DNA from: Palleronia pontilimi
Lineage (GTDB): Bacteria > Pseudomonadota > Alphaproteobacteria > Rhodobacterales > Rhodobacteraceae
Direction of reading: 5' to 3'
NCBI RefSeq assembly: GCF_016412875.1
Contig: NZ_JAEKPD010000001.1
Span: forward strand, 62,001-126,000
DNA: 64,000 bases
The notes under the pieces are model-generated. The model saw only the letters and a program-made list of their open reading frames with translations, ran no database searches and was not told the DNA's origin. This document shows, one piece after another, positions 39,074-49,036 of the stretch (position 1 is its first letter; the number at the start of each line of letters is the position of its first letter). A program made the translations under genes and the position numbers.

Positions 39074-39264
39074 TTCGGGGCCTCTTCGCCGGGCAGCATT
39101 TCGGGGCGCACGACATGGTCGAAGCCCTGCACCGCGCCCAGCTGCTTCACCTTCACGACCGTCAGACCGAAGACGATGGCGATGAAGCCCACCAGCACCA
39201 GTCCCAGTCCGACATTGCGCGATCGGCGACGTCCGTGCAGTTCGTGCTCTGCGTTGATGGCCAT
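39070..39264 (-). CDS. Small membrane protein of the cta operon
   Basis: 64 aa: a basic N-terminus (HELHGRRRSRNVGLG), one membrane segment (LGLVLVGFIAIVFGLTVVKV) and a short acidic end. Small ORFs of this kind sit between ctaB and ctaG in Rhodobacteraceae and Paracoccus cta operons and are probably oxidase assembly or accessory factors. It overlaps ctaB by 1 bp and ctaG by 4 bp. Confidence 0.8.
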   Translation of the reverse strand: MAINAEHELHGRRRSRNVGLGLVLVGFIAIVFGLTVVKVKQLGAVQGFDHVVRPEMLPGEEAPK

Positions 39265-40190
39265 CAGATAAGCCCCCCTGCGCGCAGGGCCGCGTCGGCC
39301 AGCAGCGCGCCGAAATGAATGAAGAGATACAGCAGCGAGAATTTGAAGAACGCCTTTTCGGTGGTGTAATTGTCGGCCTCGGCCATGACCTCGTCACGGC
39401 GGAAGATGTCCCACGCGCCCTTCAGGAACCAGGCGTTCAGCGCGATGGCGGCCACCAGATAGACCGGCCCGCCCGCGCTGGTGAAGCCCAGCCAGACGGC
39501 GAAGGCCGCGAGGATGATCGTGTAGGCCAGGATGTGACGGCGGGTGGCGGGGCGGCCGTGGGTCACGGTCAGCATCGGCACGCCCGCATCGTCGTAGTCG
39601 GACCGCATGAACAAGGCGAGCGCCCAGAAATGCGGCGGGGTCCACAGGAAGATGAGCGAGAACATCAGCACCGATTCCAGGCTGATCGACCCGGTGGCGG
39701 CCACCCAGCCGATCATCGGGGGAAAGGCACCGGCGGCGCCGCCGATCACGATGTTCTGGGGCGTCGTGCGCTTCAGCCACATGGAATAGACGACGACGTA
39801 GAAGAAGATGGTGAAGGCCAGCAGGCCCGCGGCCAACCAGTTGGTGGCCAGCCCCAGCATCACGACCGAGAAGCCCGACAGCGCCAGGCCGATGGCCAGC
39901 GCTTCGGATCCGGTGACGCGGCCCGACGGCACGGGGCGCTTGCGCGTGCGTTTCATCACCGCGTCGATATCGGCGTCCCACCACATGTTCAGCGCGCCCG
40001 ACGCGCCGCCGCCCACGGCGATGAACAGGATGGCGCAGAAGCCCACGAAGGGATGCAGCGAAACGGGCGCGACCAGCATGCCGGCGAAGGCCGTGAAGAC
40101 CACCAGCGTCATCACGCGCGGCTTCAGCAGGGCGAAGTAATCGCCGAACTGGGCCTCGTGCTCGGGGGCCTGGACAGTCATGTCAGTCAT
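39264..40190 (-). CDS. ctaB: Heme o synthase (protoheme IX farnesyltransferase)
   Basis: 308 aa UbiA-superfamily protein with about nine membrane segments. The prenyl-diphosphate/Mg motif is [20 protein letters not shown] (NxxxD..D) near residue 90, and YDDAGVPML is the second Asp-rich site. It farnesylates heme b to heme o on the way to heme a for the oxidase. A second ATG three codons in (MTVQAPEHE) could also be used. Confidence 0.95.
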   Translation of the reverse strand: MTDMTVQAPEHEAQFGDYFALLKPRVMTLVVFTAFAGMLVAPVSLHPFVGFCAILFIAVGGGASGALNMWWDADIDAVMKRTRKRPVPSGRVTGSEALAIGLALSGFSVVMLGLATNWLAAGLLAFTIFFYVVVYSMWLKRTTPQNIVIGGAAGAFPPMIGWVAATGSISLESVLMFSLIFLWTPPHFWALALFMRSDYDDAGVPMLTVTHGRPATRRHILAYTIILAAFAVWLGFTSAGGPVYLVAAIALNAWFLKGAWDIFRRDEVMAEADNYTTEKAFFKFSLLYLFIHFGALLADAALRAGGLI

Positions 40191-40244
40191 CGTCGCCGCC
40201 TTTCACCGCCGGTGTCGCGGTCGCGCCACGACACCGGCCAGAAA

Positions 40245-41438
40245 TCAGTTCGCGCTGTTCGTCTCGGCTTCGGCTTCAGCGTCGGCTTCAGCTTCAGCGT
40301 CCGCTTCGGCATCGGCTTCGGCATTAGCTTCCGCTTCGCCACCGGCTTCGGCGTCAGCTTCGGTGCCGCCATCCGCTTGCGGTTCCGCTGCGCCGTCGGC
40401 TGACCCTTCGCCTTCGGTCTCGACCACCGGCTCGATCTCTTCGTCGGCCAGGGGCTCTTCCTCGGACGGCTCGCCGGGGGTGGCTTCGCCTTCACCGTCC
40501 ACGGGCGACACGGTCATCTCGTTGACCTGGCCCGCTTCGGTTCCGTCGCCCTGCTGGGCCATCGACGCCTCGCGCGGGGTGCCGCCATATTCTTCGATCG
40601 CGCTGTCGAGCCATTCCTCGTAGGCCTCTTCGCTGACGACTTTCACGGTGATCGGCATATAGGCGTGGGCGATGCCGCAAAGCTCGGAGCACTGGCCGAA
40701 ATAGACGCCTTCGCGGTCGGCCTGGAACCACAGCTCGGCCAGGCGGCCCGGGATGCCATCCTGCTTCACGCCGAAGGCGGGGATGGTCCACGAGTGGATC
40801 ACGTCCGCTCCGGTGACCTGCACCACGACCGTCTTGCCTACGGGCACGACGACGGCGGTGTCGGTGGCCAGCTTGAATTCGTCCTGGGTGTAGCCCGCCT
40901 CTTCCAGCTGGGCGACCACGTCGGCGGTCAGGCGGTTGTCACCACCGGTCGCGGGCGAGCCGATCATGTAGCTGTCGAAGCTGAATTCGTGGTCGGGATA
41001 GGTGTAGCCCCAGTACCATTGGTAGCCGGTCGCCTTGATGGTCACGTCCGCTTCGGGAATTTCCTGCTGGTTGAACAGGATCGGCAACGAGAACGCGCCG
41101 ATGAAGATCAGGATCACGATCGGCACGACGGTCCACGCGATTTCGACGGGCGTGTTGTGGGTGAAGCTCTTGGGATCCTTGTTGGTCTTGTGGTTGTACT
41201 TGACCAGCACGATGCCCAGCAGCGCCACCACGAACAGCGTGATCGCGGTGATGATGATCAGCAGCATTCCGTCCAGCCAATGCACGTCCTCGGCGATCGA
41301 GGTCACGGCGGGCTGGAACCCCATCCCGCCGGGCGCGGGCTTGCCCACGATCTCGAGATCCTGGCCCACGTCCTGCGCCATGGCGGCATGGGAGACGAGG
41401 AACGCTGCGGCGGCGGTAAGGGAAAAGGCTGTGCGCAT
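40245..41438 (-). CDS. ctaC: Cytochrome c oxidase subunit II with long acidic tail
   Basis: 397 aa, about 100 longer than usual. A signal peptide ([20 protein letters not shown]) is followed by two membrane segments and the CuA domain with W-rich [34 protein letters not shown] and [18 protein letters not shown], which holds the CuA Cys-Cys-His-Met ligands. From about residue 282 the chain becomes a low-complexity acidic Ala/Glu tail of about 115 residues. Relatives lose a short C-terminal piece by processing. First gene of the cta operon. Confidence 0.96.
   Translation of the reverse strand: MRTAFSLTAAAAFLVSHAAMAQDVGQDLEIVGKPAPGGMGFQPAVTSIAEDVHWLDGMLLIIITAITLFVVALLGIVLVKYNHKTNKDPKSFTHNTPVEIAWTVVPIVILIFIGAFSLPILFNQQEIPEADVTIKATGYQWYWGYTYPDHEFSFDSYMIGSPATGGDNRLTADVVAQLEEAGYTQDEFKLATDTAVVVPVGKTVVVQVTGADVIHSWTIPAFGVKQDGIPGRLAELWFQADREGVYFGQCSELCGIAHAYMPITVKVVSEEAYEEWLDSAIEEYGGTPREASMAQQGDGTEAGQVNEMTVSPVDGEGEATPGEPSEEEPLADEEIEPVVETEGEGSADGAAEPQADGGTEADAEAGGEAEANAEADAEADAEAEADAEAEAETNSAN
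40264..40345 (-). repeat. Short tandem repeats in the tail of ctaC
   Basis: A run of 6- and 12-bp units coding alternating Ala-Glu/Ala-Asp ([18 protein letters not shown]) at the very end of subunit II. The nucleotide pattern GCTTCNGC repeats many times on the plus strand. Such arrays expand and shrink by slippage. Confidence 0.75.
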
Positions 41439-41628
41439 CTATATATCCTGTCAGGCTACGACGGCGGGACGCGCGAACGGCACGACCCGTTGGAAAGTTG
41501 GCGCTTAAAACCATATTGGGGTGTAGGGGGCAAGTCACCGCCTTGCGGCATTCAGCCGCCCGCGCCCCGAATGACCAGCAAAAGCGGCCTAATCGACCCG
41601 AAGTTCCGATCCGAAGAGGACATTTTAC

Positions 41629-43050
41629 GTGAGTGAAGCCCCGTTCCGCCCGCTCGGCACCCGAATCGACGACGCCGCCGCCCTGCGCCATCTGCGCACC
41701 GCCCTTGCCGGGGCCGACGACGGCGAGCTGTTCTTCGAACGCAAGCGCTCCGAAGCGATCATGTTCGACGACGGCCGGGTGCGCAACGCCAGCTACGACG
41801 CCTCGGAAGGGTTCGGGCTGCGCGCGGTGCGGGGCGAGACGTCGGGCTATGCCCATTCCACCGAGCTGAGCGAGCACGCGCTGCTGCGCGCCGTCGACAC
41901 CGCGCGGCTGGCGGTGGGCGATGGCGGCGGCGTGGCCGCCGACGCGCCCCTGCCCACCAATCGCAAGCTCTATACCGATGCCGACCCCATGGCCGATGCG
42001 ACCTTCCCCGTGAAGATCGAGACCCTGCGCGAGATCGACGCCTTCGCGCGCGATCTGGACAGCCGTGTGGTGCAGGTGACGGCGACGCTGGCCGCATCGA
42101 TCCAGGAGGTCGAGATCCTGCGCGCCGATGGCCAGGTGCTGCGCGACGTGCGCCCCATGACGCGGCTGAACGTGTCGGTGATCGTGGAACAGGACGGGCG
42201 GCGCGAAAGCGGCTCGATGGGCGGCGGCGGCAGGACCGGGCTGGGAGGCCTGATGGTGCGCAGCCACTGGGAAGGGGTCACCCGCGAAGCCTTGCGCATC
42301 GCGCTGGTCAACCTGGAGGCCGAGCCCGCGCCCGCGGGCGTGATGGACGTGGTGCTTGGACCCGGCTGGCCCGGCATCCTGCTGCACGAGGCCATCGGCC
42401 ACGGGCTCGAGGGCGATTTCAACCGCAAGCAATCCTCGGCCTTCGCGGGGCTCATGGGTCAGCGGATCGCGGCCCCGGGCGTGACGGTGCTGGACGACGG
42501 CACGATCCCCGACCGGCGCGGATCGATCAGCATCGACGACGAAGGCACCCAGTCGGGGCGCAACGTGCTGATCGACGACGGCGTGCTGGTGGGCTTCATG
42601 CAGGATCGCCAGAACGCGCGGCTGATGGGCGTGGCGCCCACCGGCAACGGGCGGCGCGAAAGCTACGCCCACGCGCCCATGCCGCGGATGACCAACACCT
42701 ACATGCTGGGCGGCGATGCCGATCCCGCGGCGATCCTGGCGGACCTGAAGGACGGGATCTACGCCGTGGGCTTCGGCGGCGGGCAGGTGGACATCACCAA
42801 CGGCAAGTTCGTCTTCTCCTGTACCGAGGCGTATCGCGTGAAGGACGGCAAGGTCGGCGCCCCGGTGAAGGGCGCCACTCTGATCGGCGACGGCGCGACG
42901 GCATTGCAGAAGATCCGCGCGGTGGGCAACGACATGGCCATGGACCCGGGCATCGGCAATTGCGGCAAGGCGGGACAATGGGTGCCGGTGGGCGTGGGCC
43001 AGCCGACACTGATGATCGGCGGGCTGACGGTGGGCGGATCGGCGGCCTGA
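41629..43050 (+). CDS. tldD: Metalloprotease TldD
   Basis: 473 aa from a GTG. The TldD/PmbA fold is clear, with the metal site GILLHEAIGHGLEGDFNRK (HExxxH) near residue 250, YMLGGDADPAAILADLKDGI, and the end GKAGQWVPVGVGQPTLMIGG. With PmbA it forms a protease that processes small peptides such as microcins and degrades CcdA. PmbA is not in the window. It is divergent from ctaC with a 190-bp gap that should hold both promoters. Confidence 0.95.
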   Translation: MSEAPFRPLGTRIDDAAALRHLRTALAGADDGELFFERKRSEAIMFDDGRVRNASYDASEGFGLRAVRGETSGYAHSTELSEHALLRAVDTARLAVGDGGGVAADAPLPTNRKLYTDADPMADATFPVKIETLREIDAFARDLDSRVVQVTATLAASIQEVEILRADGQVLRDVRPMTRLNVSVIVEQDGRRESGSMGGGGRTGLGGLMVRSHWEGVTREALRIALVNLEAEPAPAGVMDVVLGPGWPGILLHEAIGHGLEGDFNRKQSSAFAGLMGQRIAAPGVTVLDDGTIPDRRGSISIDDEGTQSGRNVLIDDGVLVGFMQDRQNARLMGVAPTGNGRRESYAHAPMPRMTNTYMLGGDADPAAILADLKDGIYAVGFGGGQVDITNGKFVFSCTEAYRVKDGKVGAPVKGATLIGDGATALQKIRAVGNDMAMDPGIGNCGKAGQWVPVGVGQPTLMIGGLTVGGSAA

Positions 43051-43213
43051 TTCGAAGGATCGGCAGCTGGCCGCGCTTGGGGGCGTCGAGGCGAATGGAT
43101 AAAAAAGAACGATTTATCAAAGCCTAACCAGAAAGATGCAGATCGCGGGCAAGTCTTAAGACCTCTTTAACCATCTCTGGCGCAATGTGGCTTTGCAACG
43201 AGACGAGGTCAGG

Positions 43214-44368
43214 ATGGTCCTGGATTTTTTCCCTTCCCCACCCCCCCTCACCCCACCCCACTCCGAGGAAGATTGGCTGGACTGGCTTCGTCTCTTGCGC
43301 TCTCGCCGCGTCGGCGTCAGCACCTTCTTCCGGCTGATGACAGAAGCGGGCAATGCCCGCGACGCGCTTCAGAAACTTCCCGAGATCGCGAAGGCCGCGG
43401 GGGTCGGCGATTACGCCGCCTGCCCCGTCGAAGTGGCCCGGGACGAGCTGCGGCGCGGTCGGCTGGCGGGCGCACGGCTCATCGCCTACGGCACCGACGA
43501 CTACCCCGCGCAACTGTCGGACATTTCCGATCCGCCCCCCCTGCTCTGGGCGCTGGGCGACCTGTCGCTGCTCAAGCGGCCGACGGTCGCGATGGTCGGA
43601 GCGCGCAACGCGTCGTCGCTGGGCCTGCGCATGGCGCGCTCGCTGGCGAGCGGCTTGGGTCGCGCGGGCGTGGTCACCGTGTCGGGACTGGCGCGCGGCA
43701 TCGACACCGCCTGCCACGAGACCACCTTGGAGACCGGCACGATCGCCGTGATGGCGGGCGGCATCGACGTCGTCTACCCGTCCGAGAACGCCGTGCTGGC
43801 CCGTGAAATCGAAGAGCGCGGCCTGATCGTGTCCGAGCAGCCCGTCGGATTGCGCCCGCAGGCGCGGCATTTCCCGCGGCGCAACCGGATCATCTCGGGC
43901 CTTGCGCGCGGCGTCGTCGTGGTCGAAGCGGCGTCGAAATCGGGCAGCCTGATCACCGCGCGCGATTCGCTGGACCAGGGCCGGGACGTCCTGGCCGTGC
44001 CCGGCCACCCCTTCGACGCGCGCGCGGCCGGCTGCAACATGCTGTTGCGCGACGGTGCGACATTGGTCCGCGGCCCGAAGGACGTGATCGAGGCCCTGGG
44101 ACTGGCCGAGCCCGAACAGGCGGCACCCGCCCCCGTGCAGCAAGCGGCACCTCAGGATGCCGGATCCGCCAGCCCCGAGCGCACGCTGCGGGAAACCAAC
44201 GCCTTGCACCAGCAGATCCTGGATCGCCTCGGCCCGTCACCGACCTCGGAAGACCAGCTGATCCGCGACCTGAAGCAGCCCGTCCAGCGTGTCACCGCCG
44301 AGATCGTGACGCTCGAGCTGGAGGGCAAGGTGGTTCGGCAGCCCGGGGGCAAACTCAGCCTGATCTGA
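43214..44368 (+). CDS. dprA: DNA-processing protein DprA
   Basis: 384 aa from the ATG at 43214 after GAGGTCAG; a GTG at 43187 is an alternative. The Rossmann-like core has VAMVGARNASSLGLRMARSL, GLARGIDTACHETTLETGTI (nucleic-acid/loading site) and FPRRNRIISGLARGVVVVEA, then SGSLITARDSLDQGRDVLAV. A C-terminal winged helix follows (residues about 310-384). DprA loads RecA on incoming single strands during transformation. The N-terminus has a Pro-rich piece (PSPPPLTPPHSEEDW). Natural competence cannot be concluded from this gene alone. Confidence 0.94.
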   Translation: MVLDFFPSPPPLTPPHSEEDWLDWLRLLRSRRVGVSTFFRLMTEAGNARDALQKLPEIAKAAGVGDYAACPVEVARDELRRGRLAGARLIAYGTDDYPAQLSDISDPPPLLWALGDLSLLKRPTVAMVGARNASSLGLRMARSLASGLGRAGVVTVSGLARGIDTACHETTLETGTIAVMAGGIDVVYPSENAVLAREIEERGLIVSEQPVGLRPQARHFPRRNRIISGLARGVVVVEAASKSGSLITARDSLDQGRDVLAVPGHPFDARAAGCNMLLRDGATLVRGPKDVIEALGLAEPEQAAPAPVQQAAPQDAGSASPERTLRETNALHQQILDRLGPSPTSEDQLIRDLKQPVQRVTAEIVTLELEGKVVRQPGGKLSLI

Positions 44369-44503
44369 CGGGTCCACCCGCCGAACAGGCGGCCGATCCG
44401 CCATCCCGTGCGACACGGTTCGCGCCGGACCTGCGCGACGCGTCCGGCCATGGGTGACCGACAGTCCGACTTGCCTGTTCTGCCCCTTTCCGCCTAAGCG
44501 CGA

Positions 44504-44532
44504 TTGACAAGATCGGGGCCACCCCCACATCT
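44504..44532 (+). promoter_or_regulatory. Candidate topA promoter
   Basis: A perfect TTGACA (44504-44509) is followed after 17-18 bp by ACATCT/CATCTA, a weak -10, and then by the topA start 38 bp further. The -35 match is strong, the -10 is not. Confidence 0.45.
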
Positions 44533-44569
44533 ACCACGCTTACCAGTTCCGCAGATCGAAGGATCCTTC

Positions 44570-47290
44570 ATGCCGGTCGTCGTCGTCGAGTCGCCTGCCA
44601 AAGCCAAGACAATCAACAAGTATCTTGGCTCGGACTACACCGTCCTGGCGTCCTACGGACACGTCCGTGACCTGCCGCCGAAGGATGGATCGGTCGATCC
44701 GGACAACAGTTTCGACATGAAGTGGGAAATCGCGTCCGACAGCAAGAAACACGTCAAGGCCATCGCCGACGCGCTGAAGGACGACAACAACCTGATCCTG
44801 GCCACCGACCCCGACCGCGAGGGCGAGGCGATCAGCTGGCACCTGGAAGAGGCCCTGCGCAACCGCAAGGCCATCAACAAGAACACGCCCGTCAGCCGCG
44901 TCGTCTTCAACGCCATCACCAAGTCCGCCGTGACCGAGGCCATGAAGAACCCCCGCCAGGTCGACGCGCCGCTGGTCGAGGCTTACCTGGCCCGCCGCGC
45001 GCTGGACTACCTTGTGGGCTTCAACCTGTCGCCGGTTTTGTGGCGCAAGCTGCCCGGCGCCAAGTCTGCGGGCCGCGTGCAATCGGTCTGCCTACGCCTG
45101 ATCGTCGAGCGCGAGATGGAGATCGAGGCGTTCAAGCCCCGCGAATACTGGCAGGTCAAGGCGCTTCTGACGACGCCGCGCGGCCAGGATTTCGAGGCGC
45201 GCCTGACCACGCTGGCGGGCAAGAAGCTGGACCGTTTCAGCTTGGAAAACGAGACCCAGGCCGAAATGGCGGTGCAAGCCGTCACGTCGCGCAAGCTGGA
45301 AATCGCCAGCGTCGAGGCGAAGCCCACCACGCGCAACCCGTCGCCGCCCTTCATGACTTCGACTCTGCAGCAGGAAGCCAGCCGAAAGTTCGGCATGGGC
45401 GCGCGGGCCTGCATGTCGACGGCCCAGCGCCTGTATGAAGCGGGCCACATCACCTACATGCGGACCGACGGAATCGACATGGCGCCCGAGGCCGTGACCG
45501 GCGCGCGCGATGCGATCACCGCGCGCTACGGCAGGGATTACGTGCCGGGCAGCCCGCGGATCTACAAGAACAAGGCCAAGAACGCCCAAGAAGCGCATGA
45601 ATGCATCCGCCCCACCGACATGGGGAAATCGGCCCAAGAGCTCGACATCCGCGACGCCGACCAGCGCAAGCTTTACGATCTGATCTGGAAGCGCACGCTG
45701 GCCAGCCAGATGGAAGCCGCCCGTCTGGAGCGCACCACGGTCGAGATCGCCGACCGCGACCGCGCCGTCGGCCTGCGCGCCACCGGCCAGGTCGTCACCT
45801 TCGACGGCTTCCTGAAGGTCTACGAGGAAGGGCGCGACGACGTCCAGGACGAGGACGACAACCGCCTGCCGCAGATCATGCAGGGCGAGGCGGCGGCGTT
45901 CTCGAAATCCGGGCTTCGGGACGATTTCGCCAAGGCCGACAAGCGTGACGACGTGATCGACGACGGCGCCGCGGGCATGCGCAAGAACGGCAGCGCCGTG
46001 CTGGGCGACAACGGCGCGGTGCTGGCCACGCAAAGCTTCACCCAGCCGCCGCCGCGCTATACCGAGGCGACGCTGGTCAAGCGGATGGAAGAGCTCGGCA
46101 TCGGGCGGCCGTCGACCTACGCGTCTATCGTGACCACGATCCAGGACCGCGAATACGTCCGCAAGGACGGCAACCGCCTGATCCCCGAGGACAAGGGGCG
46201 TCTGGTGATCGCGTTTCTCGAAAACTACTTCCGACGCTACCTGGAATACGATTTCACCGCCGACCTGGAAGACCAGCTGGATCACGTGAGCGCGGGCGAG
46301 CAGGACTGGAAGGATCTGCTGGCGCGGTTCTGGCGCGACTTCTCGGCCGCCATTGCCGAAACCTCCGAACTGCGCATCACGGACGTGCTCGAAAAGATCA
46401 ACGAGGTGCTCGAGCCGCACCTGTTCCCGCCCAACCCCGACGGCACCGATCCGCGGCTTTGCCCCAATTGCGGGGCCGGGCGGCTGTCGATGCGCACCGC
46501 GCGGTCGGGCGGCGCGTTCATCGGTTGCTCGAACTATCCCGAATGCCGCTATACCCGGCCTTTCGGGCCGCCCGACCCGGAAGCCGAGGCCAGCGCGATC
46601 CCCCCCGAGGGCAAGCTGCTGGGCGAGGATCAGGGCGACGAGATCCGCGTCTTCAAGGGCCGCTTCGGCCCCTATGTGCAGCGCGGCGACGTGACCGAGG
46701 ACAACAAGAAGCCGCCGCGCCAGTCGGTGCCGAAGGACTGGCCGCCCGAGGACCTGGACCTGGAGCGCGCCGTGATGCTGCTGTCGCTGCCACGCGAAGT
46801 GGGCAAGCACCCCGAGGACGGCGTGACCGTCTGGGCCAATATCGGCCGCTACGGCCCGTATCTGAAGCACGCCGAAACTACGTCGGACCGGGGCGGCACC
46901 AACGCCAACCTGGAAGGCATCGACGAGGTATGGACCGTGGGCATGAACCGCGCGGTGCAGCTGCTGGCCGAGAAGAAGGCCAGCCGCGGCGGCCGCGGAC
47001 AGGCCGCCGCACCCTTGCGCGAGCTGGGCGAACACCCGACCGCGGGCGGGCCGGTGAACGTCATGAAGGGCAAGTATGGGCCTTACGTGAAGTGGGAAAA
47101 GATCAACGCGACGATCCCCGACACGATGGAGCCCGAGAACATCACCATCGACCAGGCGGTCGTGCTGATCGACGAGCGCGCGGCGAAGTCCGGCAAGAAG
47201 CCTGCACGCAAGAAGGCCGCCCCGAAAAAGGCCGCGCCGAAGAAAGCGGCGGCCAAGAAGGGCCCGGCGGCGAAAAAGAAGGCCGAGTGA
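44570..47290 (+). CDS. topA: DNA topoisomerase I
   Basis: 906 aa from MPVVVVESPAKAKTINKYLG. The Toprim domain has the Glu of VESPAKAK and TDPDREGEAISWHL. The active-site Tyr is in GHITYMRTDGIDM near residue 295. One zinc finger of the CxxC...C..C type (CPNCGAGRL ... FIGCSNYPECRYT) lies near residues 630-665, followed by two degenerate repeats of the finger fold without Cys. The last 35 residues are Lys/Ala-rich (KKAAPKKAAPKKAAAKK) and probably bind DNA. It relaxes negative supercoils. Confidence 0.97.
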   Translation: MPVVVVESPAKAKTINKYLGSDYTVLASYGHVRDLPPKDGSVDPDNSFDMKWEIASDSKKHVKAIADALKDDNNLILATDPDREGEAISWHLEEALRNRKAINKNTPVSRVVFNAITKSAVTEAMKNPRQVDAPLVEAYLARRALDYLVGFNLSPVLWRKLPGAKSAGRVQSVCLRLIVEREMEIEAFKPREYWQVKALLTTPRGQDFEARLTTLAGKKLDRFSLENETQAEMAVQAVTSRKLEIASVEAKPTTRNPSPPFMTSTLQQEASRKFGMGARACMSTAQRLYEAGHITYMRTDGIDMAPEAVTGARDAITARYGRDYVPGSPRIYKNKAKNAQEAHECIRPTDMGKSAQELDIRDADQRKLYDLIWKRTLASQMEAARLERTTVEIADRDRAVGLRATGQVVTFDGFLKVYEEGRDDVQDEDDNRLPQIMQGEAAAFSKSGLRDDFAKADKRDDVIDDGAAGMRKNGSAVLGDNGAVLATQSFTQPPPRYTEATLVKRMEELGIGRPSTYASIVTTIQDREYVRKDGNRLIPEDKGRLVIAFLENYFRRYLEYDFTADLEDQLDHVSAGEQDWKDLLARFWRDFSAAIAETSELRITDVLEKINEVLEPHLFPPNPDGTDPRLCPNCGAGRLSMRTARSGGAFIGCSNYPECRYTRPFGPPDPEAEASAIPPEGKLLGEDQGDEIRVFKGRFGPYVQRGDVTEDNKKPPRQSVPKDWPPEDLDLERAVMLLSLPREVGKHPEDGVTVWANIGRYGPYLKHAETTSDRGGTNANLEGIDEVWTVGMNRAVQLLAEKKASRGGRGQAAAPLRELGEHPTAGGPVNVMKGKYGPYVKWEKINATIPDTMEPENITIDQAVVLIDERAAKSGKKPARKKAAPKKAAPKKAAAKKGPAAKKKAE

Positions 47291-47408
47291 GCGCGCGCGC
47301 GCAGCTGGCGTCGCGCGATCATGCCGTAAACGGCGCGGTGATTACTCCGTGGCGGCTGGCCGATTACGAATTGGCGGCCTTGCCCGGCGGAGCGGCGCCG
47401 TCGGCGGT

Positions 47409-47437
47409 TTGACTTGCCTTCTGCGTCGCGGCATACC
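47409..47437 (+). promoter_or_regulatory. Candidate scoAB promoter
   Basis: TTGACT (47409-47414), 17 bp, CATACC (47432-47437), 44 bp before the scoA start. A fair -35 and a weak -10 in a 190-bp gap after topA. Confidence 0.4.
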
Positions 47438-47481
47438 TGCGCTCGACAGGGCCATGGTGCCCGCCAGGCGTGAGGTATCCC

Positions 47482-48180
47482 ATGAAAAAAGTGTATGGAA
47501 CGGCGTCCGAGGCGCTGGACGGCCTGCTGCATGACGGCATGTTCATCGCGGCGGGCGGCTTCGGGCTGTGCGGCATCCCCGAGCTGTTGCTGCAGGCGAT
47601 CAAGGACGCGGGCACGAAGAACCTGACCTTCGCGTCCAACAACGCGGGCGTGGACGATTTCGGGATCGGGATCTTGCTGCAGACCAAGCAGGTGAAGAAG
47701 ATGATCTCGTCCTACGTGGGCGAGAACAAGGAATTCATGCGCCAGTACTTGTCGGGCGAGCTCGAGCTCGAGTTCAACCCGCAAGGCACACTGGCCGAAC
47801 GGATGCGCGCGGGCGGCAGCGGCATTCCCGGCTTCTATACCAAGACCGGCGTCGGCACCCAGATCGCCGAGGGCAAGGAACACAAGGATTTCGACGGCGA
47901 AACCTACATCATGGAGCGCGGCATCATCGCCGACCTTTCCATCGTGAAGGCGTGGAAGGCCGACGACACGGGCAACCTGATCTTCCGAAAGACCGCCCGC
48001 AACTTCAATCCGCCCGCCGCCATGTGCGGCAAGGTCTGCGTGGCCGAGGTCGAGGAAATCGTGCCCCGCGGGTCGCTGGACCCCGACCAGATCCACCTGC
48101 CGGGCATCTATGTACACCGCATCGTGCAGGGCGAGCACGAAAAGCGGATTGAGCAACGCACCGTGAGGGAGAAAGCCTGA
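47482..48180 (+). CDS. scoA: 3-oxoacid CoA-transferase subunit A
   Basis: 232 aa from MKKVYGTASEALDGLLHDGM. The class I CoA-transferase alpha motif GGFGLCGIPELLLQAIKDAG lies near residue 30, and GIPGFYTKTGVGTQIAEGKE follows. With ScoB it moves CoA between succinyl-CoA and acetoacetate (or a related oxoacid). The stop and the ScoB start overlap by 1 bp. Confidence 0.93.
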   Translation: MKKVYGTASEALDGLLHDGMFIAAGGFGLCGIPELLLQAIKDAGTKNLTFASNNAGVDDFGIGILLQTKQVKKMISSYVGENKEFMRQYLSGELELEFNPQGTLAERMRAGGSGIPGFYTKTGVGTQIAEGKEHKDFDGETYIMERGIIADLSIVKAWKADDTGNLIFRKTARNFNPPAAMCGKVCVAEVEEIVPRGSLDPDQIHLPGIYVHRIVQGEHEKRIEQRTVREKA

Positions 48181-48803
48181 TGCCCTGGGATCGCAATCAG
48201 ATGGCCGAACGGGCCGCGCAGGAACTGAAGGACGGCATGTACGTGAACCTCGGCATCGGGATCCCGACGCTGGTGGCGAACTATATCGGTGACAAGGAAA
48301 TCACCCTGCAATCCGAAAACGGGATGCTCGGCATGGGACCCTTCCCCTTCGAGGGCGAAGAGGACGCGGACCTGATAAACGCCGGCAAGCAGACCATCAC
48401 CGAGCTGGCGCGCACGTCCTATTTCGACAGCGCCATGTCCTTCGGCATGATCCGCGGCGGCAAGATCGCGGCGGCGATCCTTGGGGCGATGGAAGTGTCG
48501 GAAAAGGGCGACCTGGCCAACTGGATGATCCCCGGCAAGCTGGTCAAGGGGATGGGCGGCGCCATGGACCTGGTGGCGGGCGTGGGCCGCGTCATCGTGG
48601 TGATGGACCACACCAACAAGCACGGCGAGAGCAAGCTTCTGAAGGAATGCACCCTGCCGCTGACCGGCAAGGGCGTGGTCGATCTGATCATCACCGACCT
48701 GGGCGTGCTGGAAGTGGATCACAAGGGGCTGCATATCCTGGAATGCGCCGATGGCGTGACCGAGCAGGACATCCGCGCGGCCACCGAGGCATCGATCGTC
48801 TGA
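48180..48803 (+). CDS. scoB: 3-oxoacid CoA-transferase subunit B
   Basis: 207 aa. LNLGIGIPTLVAN-type start (here YVNLGIGIPTLVANYI) and the catalytic Glu in LQSENGMLGMGPFP near residue 46. MVGGKG-like MDLVAGVGRVIVVMDHTNKH and the end match the SCOT beta family. It pairs with ScoA for ketone-body or polyhydroxybutyrate breakdown. Confidence 0.93.
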   Translation: MPWDRNQMAERAAQELKDGMYVNLGIGIPTLVANYIGDKEITLQSENGMLGMGPFPFEGEEDADLINAGKQTITELARTSYFDSAMSFGMIRGGKIAAAILGAMEVSEKGDLANWMIPGKLVKGMGGAMDLVAGVGRVIVVMDHTNKHGESKLLKECTLPLTGKGVVDLIITDLGVLEVDHKGLHILECADGVTEQDIRAATEASIV

Positions 48804-49036
48804 GATCCGCGGGACGGGGTCTGGCGCCAGAGGGCGAGACTACGCTGCCCTGGGCCTCCGTTTCGGCAGAGGGCGCAGATCACGGCGGAGGGAGAGTGCT
48901 ACGCGCGGTGCGGGCGACAGCTTTTCGCATACGCACGGTCGCTATTGGCTTGGGTGAGCGCCCGGACCTGCCGCCACCGCGATCGGACCGGACGTGTCCG
49001 CCGCCCGATCTGCGGGGCCGCGGCCGCTTGATGATC

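Noticed and set aside
40939-42978. Minus-strand open frame across ctaC and tldD
   Set aside because: It overlaps parts of two strongly supported genes in other frames and has a His/Arg/Ala-rich composition typical of antisense frames.
43095-43127. Ten-codon ORF (MDKKERFIKA) upstream of dprA
   Set aside because: It has a purine-rich site before the ATG, but it is too short to support as a gene or leader peptide without further evidence.
45092-47035. Long minus-strand open frame inside topA
   Set aside because: Antisense shadow in GC-rich DNA; TopA on the plus strand is complete with all motifs.
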